This document shows, piece after piece, positions 48,927 through 57,725 of a stretch of DNA of 64,000 nt. Each line of letters begins with the position of its first letter. The first letter of the stretch is position 1. The translations under genes and the position numbers were made by a program. The notes under the pieces are model-generated. The model saw only the letters and a program-made list of their open reading frames with translations, was not told where the DNA came from and searched no databases. Origin of the DNA: Streptococcus sp. 68 (GTDB lineage: Bacteria > Bacillota > Bacilli > Lactobacillales > Streptococcaceae). The stretch spans positions 77,381-141,380 of the forward strand of contig NZ_VMMX01000005.1 in assembly GCF_013277415.1 (NCBI RefSeq), in the 5' to 3' direction.

Positions 48927-49271
48927 ATGCGTAGATTCTATTCCCATCTCCCCTACTATCTGGTCATACTTTTCTTTTATTGGCCACTTTATCAGTTGTT
49001 ATCACTAATTATTTCTGACCCCCTTTTTCTCAAGAGTCTCTACGTAAATAATATTCTCTTCTTTACACCTCTGGTAATCTTGATTGTATCGCTACTTTAT
49101 AGCTACCGTTTCATTTTCTCACTTTGGTGGTTAATTGGTAACGGACTGCTCTTTTGCTTTACTATCATAACCTTTGGTGAGTTTATACTAATTTACTTGC
49201 TAATCTATGAAACCTTGGCTCTGGTGGGCATAGCTTCCGGTATTGGCATCAAGCATATTCTACAAAAATGA
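48927..49271 (+). CDS. small membrane protein, function unknown
   Basis: A 114-residue protein with four hydrophobic segments and little soluble sequence. The ATG at 48927 follows GAGGTG by seven bases; an in-frame GTG three codons earlier overlaps that site. No family recognised. It lies just upstream of the thrS T-box region and has its own AT-rich promoter area. Confidence 0.7.
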   Translation: MRRFYSHLPYYLVILFFYWPLYQLLSLIISDPLFLKSLYVNNILFFTPLVILIVSLLYSYRFIFSLWWLIGNGLLFCFTIITFGEFILIYLLIYETLALVGIASGIGIKHILQK

Positions 49272-49296
49272 AAAACAAAAAACTTTCACAAAATCC

Positions 49297-49324
49297 TTGA
49301 AAAATCTCACAATCATGCTATAAT
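49297..49324 (+). promoter_or_regulatory. promoter of the T-box/thrS transcript
   Basis: TTGAAA (49297-49302), 16 bases, TATAAT (49319-49324), with TGC directly before the -10. Confidence 0.82.
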
Positions 49325-49330
49325 AATCCA

Positions 49331-49541
49331 TAGAGACAAGTCACTTAGTCCCTTTCTACTAGAGAGTGCGTGGTTGCTGGAAACGCATAGAAAGCCTAAA
49401 CTGACACTACTCTTGAGTTTTTTATGAAAACATAAAACGGTGGCCACGTTAGAGCCAATCAGAGGTGTCCCTCTCTTTTGAGGTACATAAATGAAGGTGG
49501 AACCACGTTGCGACGTCCTTTCGGGATGTCGCAATTTTTTT
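49331..49541 (+). promoter_or_regulatory. T-box leader controlling thrS
   Basis: A leader of about 210 bases ending in the T-box sequence AAGGTGGAACCACG (49494-49507) and a terminator, GCGACGTCC/GGGATGTCGC then TTTTTTT (49510-49541). Stem I includes an AGAGAGTG bulge. Uncharged tRNA-Thr should stabilise the antiterminator. A Thr codon (ACT) lies in the expected specifier side of stem I near 49409; I treat that as tentative. Confidence 0.9.
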
Positions 49542-49556
49542 ATGAGGAGGCTAACT

Positions 49557-49880
49557 ATGGAGTTGCAAGAATTAGTGGAGCGCTGTGGGGCAATCCGACA
49601 AGCTTATCACAAACTGGAAGTTAAGCATCATGATTCCAAGTGGACGGTAGAAGAAGACCTCTTGGCTTTATCTAATGATATTGGAAATTTCCAACGACTG
49701 GTGATGACAAAGCAAGGACGCTACTATGATGAAACACCCTACACACTGGAACAAAAGCTTTCAGAAAATATCTGGTGGCTAGTAGAACTTTCTCAACGTT
49801 TGGATATAGACATTCTGACGGAAATGGAAAACTTCCTCTCTGATAAAGAAAAGCAATTGAATATTAAGACTAGGAAGTAG
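49557..49880 (+). CDS. MazG-like nucleotide pyrophosphohydrolase-type protein
   Basis: A 107-residue all-helical protein between the T-box terminator and thrS, so it is under threonine control. The pattern KWTVEEDLLALSNDIGNFQRL followed by EQKLSENIWWLVELSQRLDID (each given in part; about residues 29-90) matches MazG-like domains that carry the EExx(E/D) metal-binding helix pair (EQKLSE, LAxD-like). AGGAGG precedes the ATG at 49557. Activity is not shown; it could be a housecleaning NTPase or a degenerate member. Confidence 0.7.
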   Translation: MELQELVERCGAIRQAYHKLEVKHHDSKWTVEEDLLALSNDIGNFQRLVMTKQGRYYDETPYTLEQKLSENIWWLVELSQRLDIDILTEMENFLSDKEKQLNIKTRK

Positions 49881-49934
49881 TCTGCAAAAAAGTCAATGCT
49901 TAGAAACTATGAAATAATAAAAAAGGAGAACATC

Positions 49935-51878
49935 ATGATTAACATTACTTTCCCAGATGGCGCTGTTCGTGAATTCGAATCTGGCGTTACAACTTTTGAA
50001 ATTGCCCAATCTATCAGCAATTCCCTAGCTAAAAAAGCCTTAGCTGGTAAATTCAACGGCAAACTCATCGACACTACTCGTGCTATCACTGAAGATGGAA
50101 GCATTGAAATCGTGACACCTGATCACGAAGATGCCCTTCCAATCTTGCGTCACTCAGCCGCTCACTTGTTCGCCCAAGCAGCTCGTCGTCTTTTCCCAGA
50201 CATTCACTTGGGAGTTGGTCCAGCCATCGAAGATGGTTTCTACTACGATACTGACAACACAGCTGGTCAAATCTCTAACGAAGACCTTCCTCGTATCGAA
50301 GAAGAAATGCAAAAAATCGTTAAAGAAAACTTCCCATCAATTCGTGAAGAAGTGACTAAAGACGAGGCACGTGAAATCTTCAAGAACGACCCTTACAAGT
50401 TAGAATTGATTGAAGAACACTCAGAAGACGAAGGTGGTTTGACTATCTATCGTCAGGGTGAATATGTAGACCTTTGCCGTGGCCCACACGTCCCTTCAAC
50501 AGGTCATATCCAAATCTTCCACCTTCTCCATGTAGCAGGTGCTTACTGGCGTGGAAATAGCGACAACGCTATGATGCAACGTATCTATGGTACAGCTTGG
50601 TTTGACAAGAAAGACTTGAAAAACTACCTTCAAATGCGTGAAGAAGCTAAGGAACGTGACCACCGTAAACTTGGTAAAGAGCTTGACCTCTTCATGATTT
50701 CTCAAGAGGTTGGTCAAGGACTTCCATTCTGGTTGCCAAATGGTGCGACTATTCGTCGTGAGTTGGAACGCTACATCGTAGACAAAGAGCTAGCTTCAGG
50801 CTACCAACACGTCTACACTCCACCACTTGCTTCTGTTGAGCTTTATAAGACTTCTGGTCACTGGGATCATTACCAAGAAGACATGTTCCCAACTATGGAC
50901 ATGGGTGACGGGGAAGAATTTGTCCTTCGTCCAATGAACTGTCCACACCACATTCAAGTCTTCAAACACCATGTTCACTCATACCGTGAGTTGCCAATCC
51001 GTATCGCTGAAATCGGTATGATGCACCGTTATGAAAAATCTGGTGCCCTCACTGGTCTTCAACGTGTACGTGAAATGTCACTCAACGACGGTCACCTCTT
51101 CGTTACTCCAGAACAAATCCAAGAAGAATTCCAACGTGCCCTTCAGTTGATTATCGATGTTTATGAAGACTTCAACTTGACTGAATACCGCTTCCGCCTC
51201 TCTCTTCGTGACCCTCAAGATACTCATAAGTACTTTGATAACGATGAGATGTGGGAGAATGCCCAAACTATGCTTCGTGCAGCTCTTGATGAAATGGGCG
51301 TGGACTACTTTGAAGCCGAAGGTGAAGCAGCCTTCTACGGACCAAAATTGGATATTCAAGTTAAGACCGCTCTTGGAAAAGAAGAAACTCTTTCTACTAT
51401 CCAACTTGACTTCTTGCTTCCAGAACGCTTCGACCTTAAATACATCGGAGCTGATGGCGAAGAGCACCGTCCAGTTATGATCCACCGTGGAGTTATTTCA
51501 ACTATGGAACGCTTCACAGCTATTTTGATTGAGAACTACAAGGGTGCCTTCCCAACATGGCTTGCACCACACCAAGTAACCCTCATCCCAGTATCTAACG
51601 AAAAACACGTGGACTACGCTTGGGAAGTAGCAAAGAAACTCCGTGACCGTGGTGTCCGTGCAGATGTAGATGAGCGCAATGAAAAAATGCAGTTCAAGAT
51701 CCGTGCGTCACAAACCAGCAAGATTCCTTACCAATTGATCGTTGGGGACAAGGAAATGGAAGACGGAACTGTTAACGTTCGTCGCTACGGCCAAAAAGAA
51801 ACACAAACTGTCTCAGTAGATGATTTTGTTCAAGCTATCCTAGCTGATATCGCCAACAAATCACGCGTTGAGAAATAA
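49935..51878 (+). CDS. thrS: threonyl-tRNA synthetase
   Basis: A 647-residue class II synthetase: TGS domain (1-62), editing domain (about 65-225) with HSAAH and the CRGPH zinc-like motif, catalytic core with MNCPHH, and the C-terminal anticodon-binding domain (about 535-640). Start at the ATG at 49935 after AAAGGAG; the frame runs 13 codons further upstream without support. Expressed with the MazG-like gene under the T-box. Confidence 0.97.
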   Translation: MINITFPDGAVREFESGVTTFEIAQSISNSLAKKALAGKFNGKLIDTTRAITEDGSIEIVTPDHEDALPILRHSAAHLFAQAARRLFPDIHLGVGPAIEDGFYYDTDNTAGQISNEDLPRIEEEMQKIVKENFPSIREEVTKDEAREIFKNDPYKLELIEEHSEDEGGLTIYRQGEYVDLCRGPHVPSTGHIQIFHLLHVAGAYWRGNSDNAMMQRIYGTAWFDKKDLKNYLQMREEAKERDHRKLGKELDLFMISQEVGQGLPFWLPNGATIRRELERYIVDKELASGYQHVYTPPLASVELYKTSGHWDHYQEDMFPTMDMGDGEEFVLRPMNCPHHIQVFKHHVHSYRELPIRIAEIGMMHRYEKSGALTGLQRVREMSLNDGHLFVTPEQIQEEFQRALQLIIDVYEDFNLTEYRFRLSLRDPQDTHKYFDNDEMWENAQTMLRAALDEMGVDYFEAEGEAAFYGPKLDIQVKTALGKEETLSTIQLDFLLPERFDLKYIGADGEEHRPVMIHRGVISTMERFTAILIENYKGAFPTWLAPHQVTLIPVSNEKHVDYAWEVAKKLRDRGVRADVDERNEKMQFKIRASQTSKIPYQLIVGDKEMEDGTVNVRRYGQKETQTVSVDDFVQAILADIANKSRVEK

Positions 51879-51907
51879 GAGCCTAGTAAAAAGTCCTTAA
51901 AATCAGA

Positions 51908-51958
51908 AAAACGCATAATATCAGGTTCAGAATGACCTTGTTACTATGCGTTTTATTC
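51908..51958. repeat. SPRITE-like dispersed hairpin, copy 3
   Basis: AAAACGCATAATATCAGGT folds with CTTGTTACTATGCGTTTT. It lies 30 bases after thrS and also faces the convergent ABC transporter gene, so it can terminate both ways. Confidence 0.62.
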
Positions 51959-51970
51959 TTTATAATTTAG

Positions 51971-53482
51971 CTATTTCAAAATTACAAGTTCTCCATTCTT
52001 AATTTCCCAAACTTGGTCAAACTTACTTAATAATTCGTTTTGGCGATGTAAAGTAACAATGACGGCACTTGGTAGTTCCAGAACTCTTTCCAATTCCATT
52101 TTAAACTGATTAGTATCCAAGGCAGAGAAAGGTTCGTCTAGAATAAGCAATGGATTTTTACGATTTTTCTCACGATTTAAATACATTCGTTGTTGCTGAC
52201 CACCTGACAGGGATTGTGGTGGAATTTTTTCAAAATCTTCTTCTCTGAATTTTTCATTGAAACTATTGAATAGCGTTACATTATTTTCATAACTCGAAAT
52301 AAATGTATGTTCTTGTTGCAGAATCATACCGAATCTTCCCCAAAGATGGTCCAAAACAAGCCCATCTAGCACAATTTGTCCTTCAAAATCTTCATCTGTT
52401 CCATTTAAAATGTTGAGAAGACTACTTTTTCCAGACCCATTCTTACCAATAAGCGCAATTTTATCCCCTTTTTGAATCGTAGCGGAAGTAATTATCAATT
52501 TTGATTCTCCCAGTTGTTTGGAAATGTTTTTCAAAGTAATCGTATCAAAAGAATGTTGAGGTGCTTGAACTGAAACGGGTCTCCCAACAATGTTTTGAAA
52601 ACTCTTGATTACAGGCTTTACGGACTCTAACATTTGTAAATCATAAAGAATTTCCTGTATTGGTTCAGAAAAAGCATTAATATATCCGAAACTCGCCACC
52701 ACCTCAGGAATACCGAGTTGCTGGTGAGATAGAGAGTAGGCTAAATAAATAAACAGAACAAGACTAATGAATTCAAAAGAAACACCTGTCAATAAGATGC
52801 CAGTAATTTTTGTCAAACCATACTTAAAATACTTATCCTGCAAATTCTTTAGAGAACTCTTTTGTTGATTCAAAAAATGCGACATAGTTAGTTTATTTAC
52901 CAAATGATGTCCCATGAGCAAATCCTCCAAAGTTCGATAGTAATCTCCTTGTTTTTTCAAGTAAACCTGTCTACGATTAGCGGTCAACTTCCCAACGATT
53001 TTAGGAATTTGAATACTAATTCCAGTGGAAAAGATTAAAATCAGTGATACAATAGGATTAATTGTTCTGCTAATAATGAAAGCGTAAATGAGGATACGTA
53101 AAATTTGTTTGATAAAACTCATCAATGGAGGAAGGTAATCCTTTTCCAACGAATCTAGGTCATTAGATTGATAGGAAATATACTCTGCTACTGTTTTCTG
53201 CTTGAAATCGTGGTGACTGAGTCCCAGAAGTGAACGAAACCACTCATTTTTCAAAGTAGTCGAAAAGATAATCCCCTGCTTCCAATCAAGTATCATTTGG
53301 ATATAGTTACAACTCAAATAGCCTGCCACTGACATAGAGTAACCATATAGAGCTACTTGATATTCACCTTTGATTAATGCCTGCGTGAAATACGGTAACA
53401 AAGCTGTGCAGATATTCGATACTACACCAAAAAGAAAATTAAAGAAGAGATACCATCTAATAGTTTTAAGATATGGTAGCAT
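51971..53482 (-). CDS. ABC exporter, fused membrane and ATPase domains, probable peptide exporter
   Basis: A 503-residue half transporter. Membrane domain about residues 1-290 with six helices; ATPase domain about 305-503 with Walker A GKNGSGKSS (near 349), signature LSGGQQQR, and Walker B LLILDEPFSALD. Between Q loop and signature only about 35 residues remain, far fewer than usual, so the helical subdomain is trimmed. It follows, 15 bases downstream, a cysteine-rich gene fragment and a dead XRE regulator. Bacteriocin or peptide export is the best guess; no peptidase C39 domain is present. Confidence 0.85.
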   Translation of the reverse strand: MLPYLKTIRWYLFFNFLFGVVSNICTALLPYFTQALIKGEYQVALYGYSMSVAGYLSCNYIQMILDWKQGIIFSTTLKNEWFRSLLGLSHHDFKQKTVAEYISYQSNDLDSLEKDYLPPLMSFIKQILRILIYAFIISRTINPIVSLILIFSTGISIQIPKIVGKLTANRRQVYLKKQGDYYRTLEDLLMGHHLVNKLTMSHFLNQQKSSLKNLQDKYFKYGLTKITGILLTGVSFEFISLVLFIYLAYSLSHQQLGIPEVVASFGYINAFSEPIQEILYDLQMLESVKPVIKSFQNIVGRPVSVQAPQHSFDTITLKNISKQLGESKLIITSATIQKGDKIALIGKNGSGKSSLLNILNGTDEDFEGQIVLDGLVLDHLWGRFGMILQQEHTFISSYENNVTLFNSFNEKFREEDFEKIPPQSLSGGQQQRMYLNREKNRKNPLLILDEPFSALDTNQFKMELERVLELPSAVIVTLHRQNELLSKFDQVWEIKNGELVILK

Positions 53483-53497
53483 ATACGATACTCCTTG

Positions 53498-53743
53498 CTA
53501 ATGCGTTTTTTTACATATCGCAGAACAATCTCTACTATTCCCTATTTCAGATAGTGCGATACTCGGACATTGAGTGCAATAATTGTAAATCACACAAGTA
53601 CTGCCGTTTTTACTATCATTCAAAATATAATTTGCTATTTTGTAAAATATAGGTCTATCCCATGTTTCTTTGATAGATGTAAAATGAATATTTCCAATAC
53701 TTCTATTGAAAGTAAGCTTTTTCAGTTTTTCTAACGATTTAGG
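53498..53743 (-). pseudogene. C-terminal fragment of a cysteine-rich enzyme, possibly a radical SAM/SPASM maturase
   Basis: An open frame of 81 codons without a start, interrupted by TAG at its upstream edge, ending at TAG 53500-53498. Its last 33 residues hold five Cys (NYCTQCPSIA, RDCSAICKK), a CxxC plus CxxxC layout reminiscent of the last cluster motif of SPASM domains such as PqqE. It ends 15 bases before the ABC exporter. The catalytic N-terminus is gone, so any enzyme is dead. Family is inferred, not proven. Confidence 0.5.
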
Positions 53744-53748
53744 CTATT

Positions 53749-53832
53749 TCATGACACACCCACAATCCGTGAAAATTCTGGTTATATCAGATTATGTGAT
53801 TTTCGTAAGAATTTTATATTGTCTCCAATCAT
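53749..53832 (-). pseudogene. truncated XRE-family regulator
   Basis: ATG at 53832 with AAAGGAG upstream, reading MIGDNIKFLRKSHNLI, a stop, then PEFSRIVGVS and another stop. An intact relative would read NLTQPEFSRIVGVS, so the first stop (TAA) is a point change from a Gln codon and the rest of the gene is deleted. An extended -10 TGTTATAAT (53865-53860) remains. Confidence 0.75.
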
Positions 53833-54280
53833 GGCAGTCTCCTTTTACTTGATAAAACTATTATAACATTTAGAAATTAAAAACTGGTTCAAAATCAATA
53901 GAATGTGTGTATTCGATACATTCAATAAATTCTTGGAAACAGTTCTACACCAGTTACACAAATCTATATACACCTATCTCATTCAAAATAAAAAGAAGGC
54001 TGCAGTTCTTTTAATCCTGTATCAACGATTCATTCTGAAATCGAATAGGAGACATTTCCCAAGTCTACAATTCACTTCATCTCAAATTAATTTTTGTAAT
54101 TCACCCTTAGTTTATAGATTTTATACTCAACAAAAGTATAAAGCATACAAAACTTCACTTTGAACCAGTATTTATACTATATTCCGTATTAAAAATCCTA
54201 TTATTGGTTTTGTAAAAAACAGTCTTCAAATATCCTGAAATATAGCAAAAAGAGATTGGGTAAAAACTCATTATCTCTTC
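53833..54280. other. AT-rich spacer with a possible IS3 remnant
   Basis: About 450 bases without a gene. On the minus strand 54055-54011 reads MSPIRFQNESLIQD and a stop, like the C-terminal end of IS3-family OrfB transposases (a ...MSP.QYR..SL pattern). A fragment TGGGTAAAAACTCA at 54254 matches the SPRITE-like copy at 6005. Otherwise nothing recognised. Confidence 0.4.
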
Positions 54281-55255
54281 TCACTCAAGGACTAAGTTCA
54301 CTTGAGCAAACTGAATCCGCACTATCGTTCCTTTTCCAACCTCAGACTCGATACGAATCTGGTGACCTAGTTCTTCAGAAATTTTCTTAGATAGGTAAAG
54401 TCCAAGTCCAGATGACTGCTGGGTTAGGCGCCCATTATATCCTGAAAATCCACGTTCAAAGACTCGGAGGACATCACTATTTTTTATCCCGATTCCTGTA
54501 TCCTTGATACAAAGCTCTTGCCCGTCCATATAAATCTCCAGACCACCTTCCTTAGTGTACTTGAGACTGTTTGAGATAATTTGCTCAATAACCACTAGCA
54601 GCCACTTTTTATCCGTCACGATTTCTTTATCAAGGTCATGTAGATTGACATTTAGGCCTTTTTGAATAAAGAAAAGAGCATATTTACGAATTATTTCCTT
54701 GACCAAGTCCTCGATTTGCACCTGCTTCAAGACCAAATCATCATGAAAACTTTCTAAACGCAGGTACTGTAAGACTAGATTGGTATAGGAGTCGATTTTA
54801 AAAATTTCCTGTTCTAACTGCTGCTTTAATTGGCGATCATCTACTTCTGCAACTAAGAGTTGACTGGCTGCAATGGGGGTCTTAATCTGATGGACCCACA
54901 AGGTATAGTAATCCAACAAATCCGTCAGTTTTCTTTCTGCGTCAGACCTCTGCTGATAGAGTTCCATCTCACGCGCTTCTAATTTTTCAGCCAAAACTCT
55001 TTCCAATGGAGATTTGGCTTCCCTCTCACCATAGAGAAGTTCCTGGCGATAGACCTGCATTTCCACCAATATGTCCCAAGTGAAAAATAAGATGGTTACA
55101 AAGCAACACAGCAGGAAAAAGTAGAGAAAGTAAATTCCCAAACTGGCAAATAAAAACTGAAAGAGCAAAATCAGAAATGTTAAAGAAAGCAGATAGACAA
55201 AAAGACGACTACGGGAGCGCAGATAGGCTAGAAAAAATGGTTTCCAATCAAGCAT
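54281..55255 (-). CDS. sensor histidine kinase (TCS01-type, intramembrane-sensing)
   Basis: A 324-residue kinase: two close membrane helices (about 15-55) with almost no external loop, then dimerisation/H box WVHQIKTPI (near residue 126), N box (EQIISNSLKY), and ATP-binding DTGIGI and GLGLYLSK. The minimal sensor region is typical of BceS-like kinases that work with an ABC transporter; the exporter next door may or may not be that partner. The start overlaps the regulator gene by eight bases. Confidence 0.88.
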   Translation of the reverse strand: MLDWKPFFLAYLRSRSRLFVYLLSLTFLILLFQFLFASLGIYFLYFFLLCCFVTILFFTWDILVEMQVYRQELLYGEREAKSPLERVLAEKLEAREMELYQQRSDAERKLTDLLDYYTLWVHQIKTPIAASQLLVAEVDDRQLKQQLEQEIFKIDSYTNLVLQYLRLESFHDDLVLKQVQIEDLVKEIIRKYALFFIQKGLNVNLHDLDKEIVTDKKWLLVVIEQIISNSLKYTKEGGLEIYMDGQELCIKDTGIGIKNSDVLRVFERGFSGYNGRLTQQSSGLGLYLSKKISEELGHQIRIESEVGKGTIVRIQFAQVNLVLE

Positions 55256-55925
55256 GCTTCAGTCCGTACCCTATCCCTTTCTTGGTCTCGATAAATCCTA
55301 CCAAGCCCTGCTCTTCCAACTTTTTACGCAAACGAGCCACATTGACAGAGAGGGTATTATCATCAATAAAAAAGTCACTATTCCAAAGTTCCCGCATCAG
55401 GTCATCACGCGCTACAATATTGCCCGCATGCTCAAACAAAACGCGTAAAATCTGAAACTCATTCTTGGTCAAATTCAAGACTTGCCCTTGATAATGTACA
55501 TCCATGGATTTGGTATTGAGGATAACACCAGCATATTCTAGCAAACTCTCGTCACGTCCAAACTCATAGGAACGGCGCAGCAAGCCCTGAACCTTGGCTA
55601 AAAGAACCTGTTGGTCAAAAGGCTTGGTCACAAAGTCATCCGCCCCCATATTTATTGCCATGACGATATCCATAGCCTGATCTCTCGAAGACAGAAACAT
55701 GATAGGTACCTTGGAAATCTTGCGAATCTCCTGACACCAGTGATAACCATTAAACAAGGGCAAACCAATATCCATGAGGACCAGATGAGGCTCCGACTGA
55801 ACAAATAGACTCAAAACTTCCATAAAGTCTTCTACCAGCACCACTTCAAATCCCCATTCAGAGAGCATTTTCCCGACCTGTTGACGAATAACCTGATCAT
55901 CTTCTACTAGTAAAACCTTGTGCAT
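55248..55925 (-). CDS. OmpR/PhoB-type response regulator (TCS01)
   Basis: A 225-residue regulator: receiver domain with phospho-acceptor Asp in LVLMDIGLP (near 52) and Lys in VTKPFD (near 101), then a winged-helix DNA-binding domain (about 130-225). Paired with the following kinase by overlap. An extended -10 promoter (TATAAT at 55950-55945) and AAAGGAGGAG precede it. Confidence 0.92.
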   Translation of the reverse strand: MHKVLLVEDDQVIRQQVGKMLSEWGFEVVLVEDFMEVLSLFVQSEPHLVLMDIGLPLFNGYHWCQEIRKISKVPIMFLSSRDQAMDIVMAINMGADDFVTKPFDQQVLLAKVQGLLRRSYEFGRDESLLEYAGVILNTKSMDVHYQGQVLNLTKNEFQILRVLFEHAGNIVARDDLMRELWNSDFFIDDNTLSVNVARLRKKLEEQGLVGFIETKKGIGYGLKHA

Positions 55926-56080
55926 GCGCTCCTCCTTTTCTATTATTATAACAGATTTTTCTATGCTAGAAGGTCTAAAACTGAATTTGAAAGAGCTTGT
56001 TTTTAACCAGCAGATATAGGCAAGCCGACTAGCTAATTTGAGGGAAATTTGATAAGATAAATAAAAAGAAAGGAGCTCTT

Positions 56081-57154
56081 ATGGCCAATATTTTTGACTA
56101 TCTGAAAAATGTCGCATACGATTCCTTTTACGACCTTCCTTTAAATGAATTAGATATTTTAGCCTCAACAGAAACCACCTACCTCTCCTTTGATAATCTG
56201 GTCTCCACAACTCCTCAGCGACTTTTAGAACTGGCTCCTCAGGTTCCAAGAGAGCCCACCATGCTTACTAGCAAAAATCGCCTTCAATTATTAGATGAAT
56301 TAGCTCAACACAAGCGCTTCAAAAATTGCAAACTCTCCCATTTTATCAACGACATCGACCCTGAACTGCAAAAGCAATTTGCTGCTATGACCTACCGCCT
56401 CACTCTCGATACCTATCTGATTGTCTTTCGTGGAACTGATGACAGTATCATTGGCTGGAAGGAAGATTTCCACCTGACCTATATGAAGGAAATTCCTGCT
56501 CAAAAGCACGCCCTTCGCTATTTAAAGAACTTTTTTGCCTACCATCCTAAGCAAAAGGTCATTCTGGCTGGGCATTCCAAGGGAGGAAATCTAGCTATCT
56601 ATGCTGCTAGCCAAATTGAGCAAAGTTTACAAAATCAAATCACAACAGTTTATACCTTTGATGCGCCTGGTCTCCACAAAGAACTGACACAAGCTGCAGG
56701 CTATCAAGGGATAATGGATAGAACCAAGGTCTTCATCCCACAAGGATCTATTATCGGTATGATGATGGAAATCCCTAACCACCAAATCATCGTGTACAGT
56801 ACTGCCTTGGGTGGTATCGCCCAGCACGATACCTTTAGTTGGCAGATTGAGGACAAGCGCTTCGTCCAACTGGATAAGACCAACAGTGATAGCCAACAAG
56901 TCGACACAACCTTCAAGGAGTGGGTGGCCACAGTCCCTGACGAGGAACTTCAACTTTACTTCGACCTTTTCTTTGGCACCATTCTTGATTCTGGTATTAC
57001 TTCTATCAATGACTTGGCTTCCTTCAAGGCGCTTGAACACATTCATCATCTCTTTGTCCAAGCGCAATCCCTCACTCCAGAAGAAAGAGAAACCTTGGGA
57101 CGCCTTACCCAGTTATTGATTGATACCCGTTACCAAGCCTGGAAAAATAGATAA
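56081..57154 (+). CDS. Mbeg1-like (DUF2974) alpha/beta hydrolase
   Basis: A 357-residue soluble hydrolase. The lipase-like elbow GHSKGG near residue 166 gives the nucleophile, and YLIVFRGTDDSIIGWKEDF (about 112-130) is the conserved strand before it. Family members are often near cell-envelope genes; the substrate is unknown. AAAGGAG precedes the ATG. Single gene ended by a strong terminator. Confidence 0.85.
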   Translation: MANIFDYLKNVAYDSFYDLPLNELDILASTETTYLSFDNLVSTTPQRLLELAPQVPREPTMLTSKNRLQLLDELAQHKRFKNCKLSHFINDIDPELQKQFAAMTYRLTLDTYLIVFRGTDDSIIGWKEDFHLTYMKEIPAQKHALRYLKNFFAYHPKQKVILAGHSKGGNLAIYAASQIEQSLQNQITTVYTFDAPGLHKELTQAAGYQGIMDRTKVFIPQGSIIGMMMEIPNHQIIVYSTALGGIAQHDTFSWQIEDKRFVQLDKTNSDSQQVDTTFKEWVATVPDEELQLYFDLFFGTILDSGITSINDLASFKALEHIHHLFVQAQSLTPEERETLGRLTQLLIDTRYQAWKNR

Positions 57155-57159
57155 AAAAA

Positions 57160-57194
57160 CTTATGAAAAGGTAAAAAACTTTTCATAAGCTTTT
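57160..57194 (+). terminator. terminator after the DUF2974 gene
   Basis: CTTATGAAAAG pairs with CTTTTCATAAG, followed by CTTTTC. Confidence 0.82.
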
Positions 57195-57212
57195 CTTGTT
57201 TTAAAGAAGAAT

Positions 57213-57650
57213 TCACTCCTTCATTTGACTCTCTGCATCGGCCACGACTTGTTCTAAACTGGTCTGACCAAGCTCTGCCTCCATAGCCAACTGAATTCTC
57301 TCCAATTTTTGATCCAAAACATCATGAATATGAGCTCCAACTGGGCAATTTGGATTTGGATTGTCATGGAAACTAAAGAGTTGACCAGTCTTACCAAGAC
57401 ACTCAACCGCTTGATAAACATCTAATAGACTAATGTCTTTGAGGTCCTTGACAATCTCTGTTCCCCCTGTTCCGCGCGCGACTGAAATCAGCTCTGCCTT
57501 CTTCAACTGGGACAAGGTCTTTCTGATAATGACAGGATTGACCCCAACACTAGCAGCCAGAAAATCACTGGTCACCTTGCTTTCCTTCCCCTTGAGGGCA
57601 ATGATTATCAGCATATGAGTCGCAATGGTAAATCTACTTGGAATTTGCAT
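57213..57650 (-). CDS. Rrf2 family transcriptional regulator
   Basis: A 145-residue regulator with an N-terminal winged helix (about residues 1-62: recognition helix ASVGVNPVIIRKTLSQL) and a dimerisation helix. Only one Cys is visible (NPNCPVG, about residue 100); Fe-S Rrf2 members such as IscR and NsrR need three, so cluster binding looks unlikely and a redox thiol or ligand-sensing mode (as in CymR) fits better. Target genes are not evident from the neighbours. Confidence 0.85.
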   Translation of the reverse strand: MQIPSRFTIATHMLIIIALKGKESKVTSDFLAASVGVNPVIIRKTLSQLKKAELISVARGTGGTEIVKDLKDISLLDVYQAVECLGKTGQLFSFHDNPNPNCPVGAHIHDVLDQKLERIQLAMEAELGQTSLEQVVADAESQMKE

Positions 57651-57725
57651 CCTCTTCTCCTTTTTACGAGGCTCCCCTGCCTCTACTCTTCTTTTTCTTT
57701 TATTATACCCTTTTTAGTTGTAATG

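Noticed and set aside
53903-54163. 86-codon plus-strand ORF in the spacer beside the kinase
   Set aside because: No ribosome site or promoter, composition like random AT-rich sequence, no recognisable motif; the opposite strand carries the IS-like tail.
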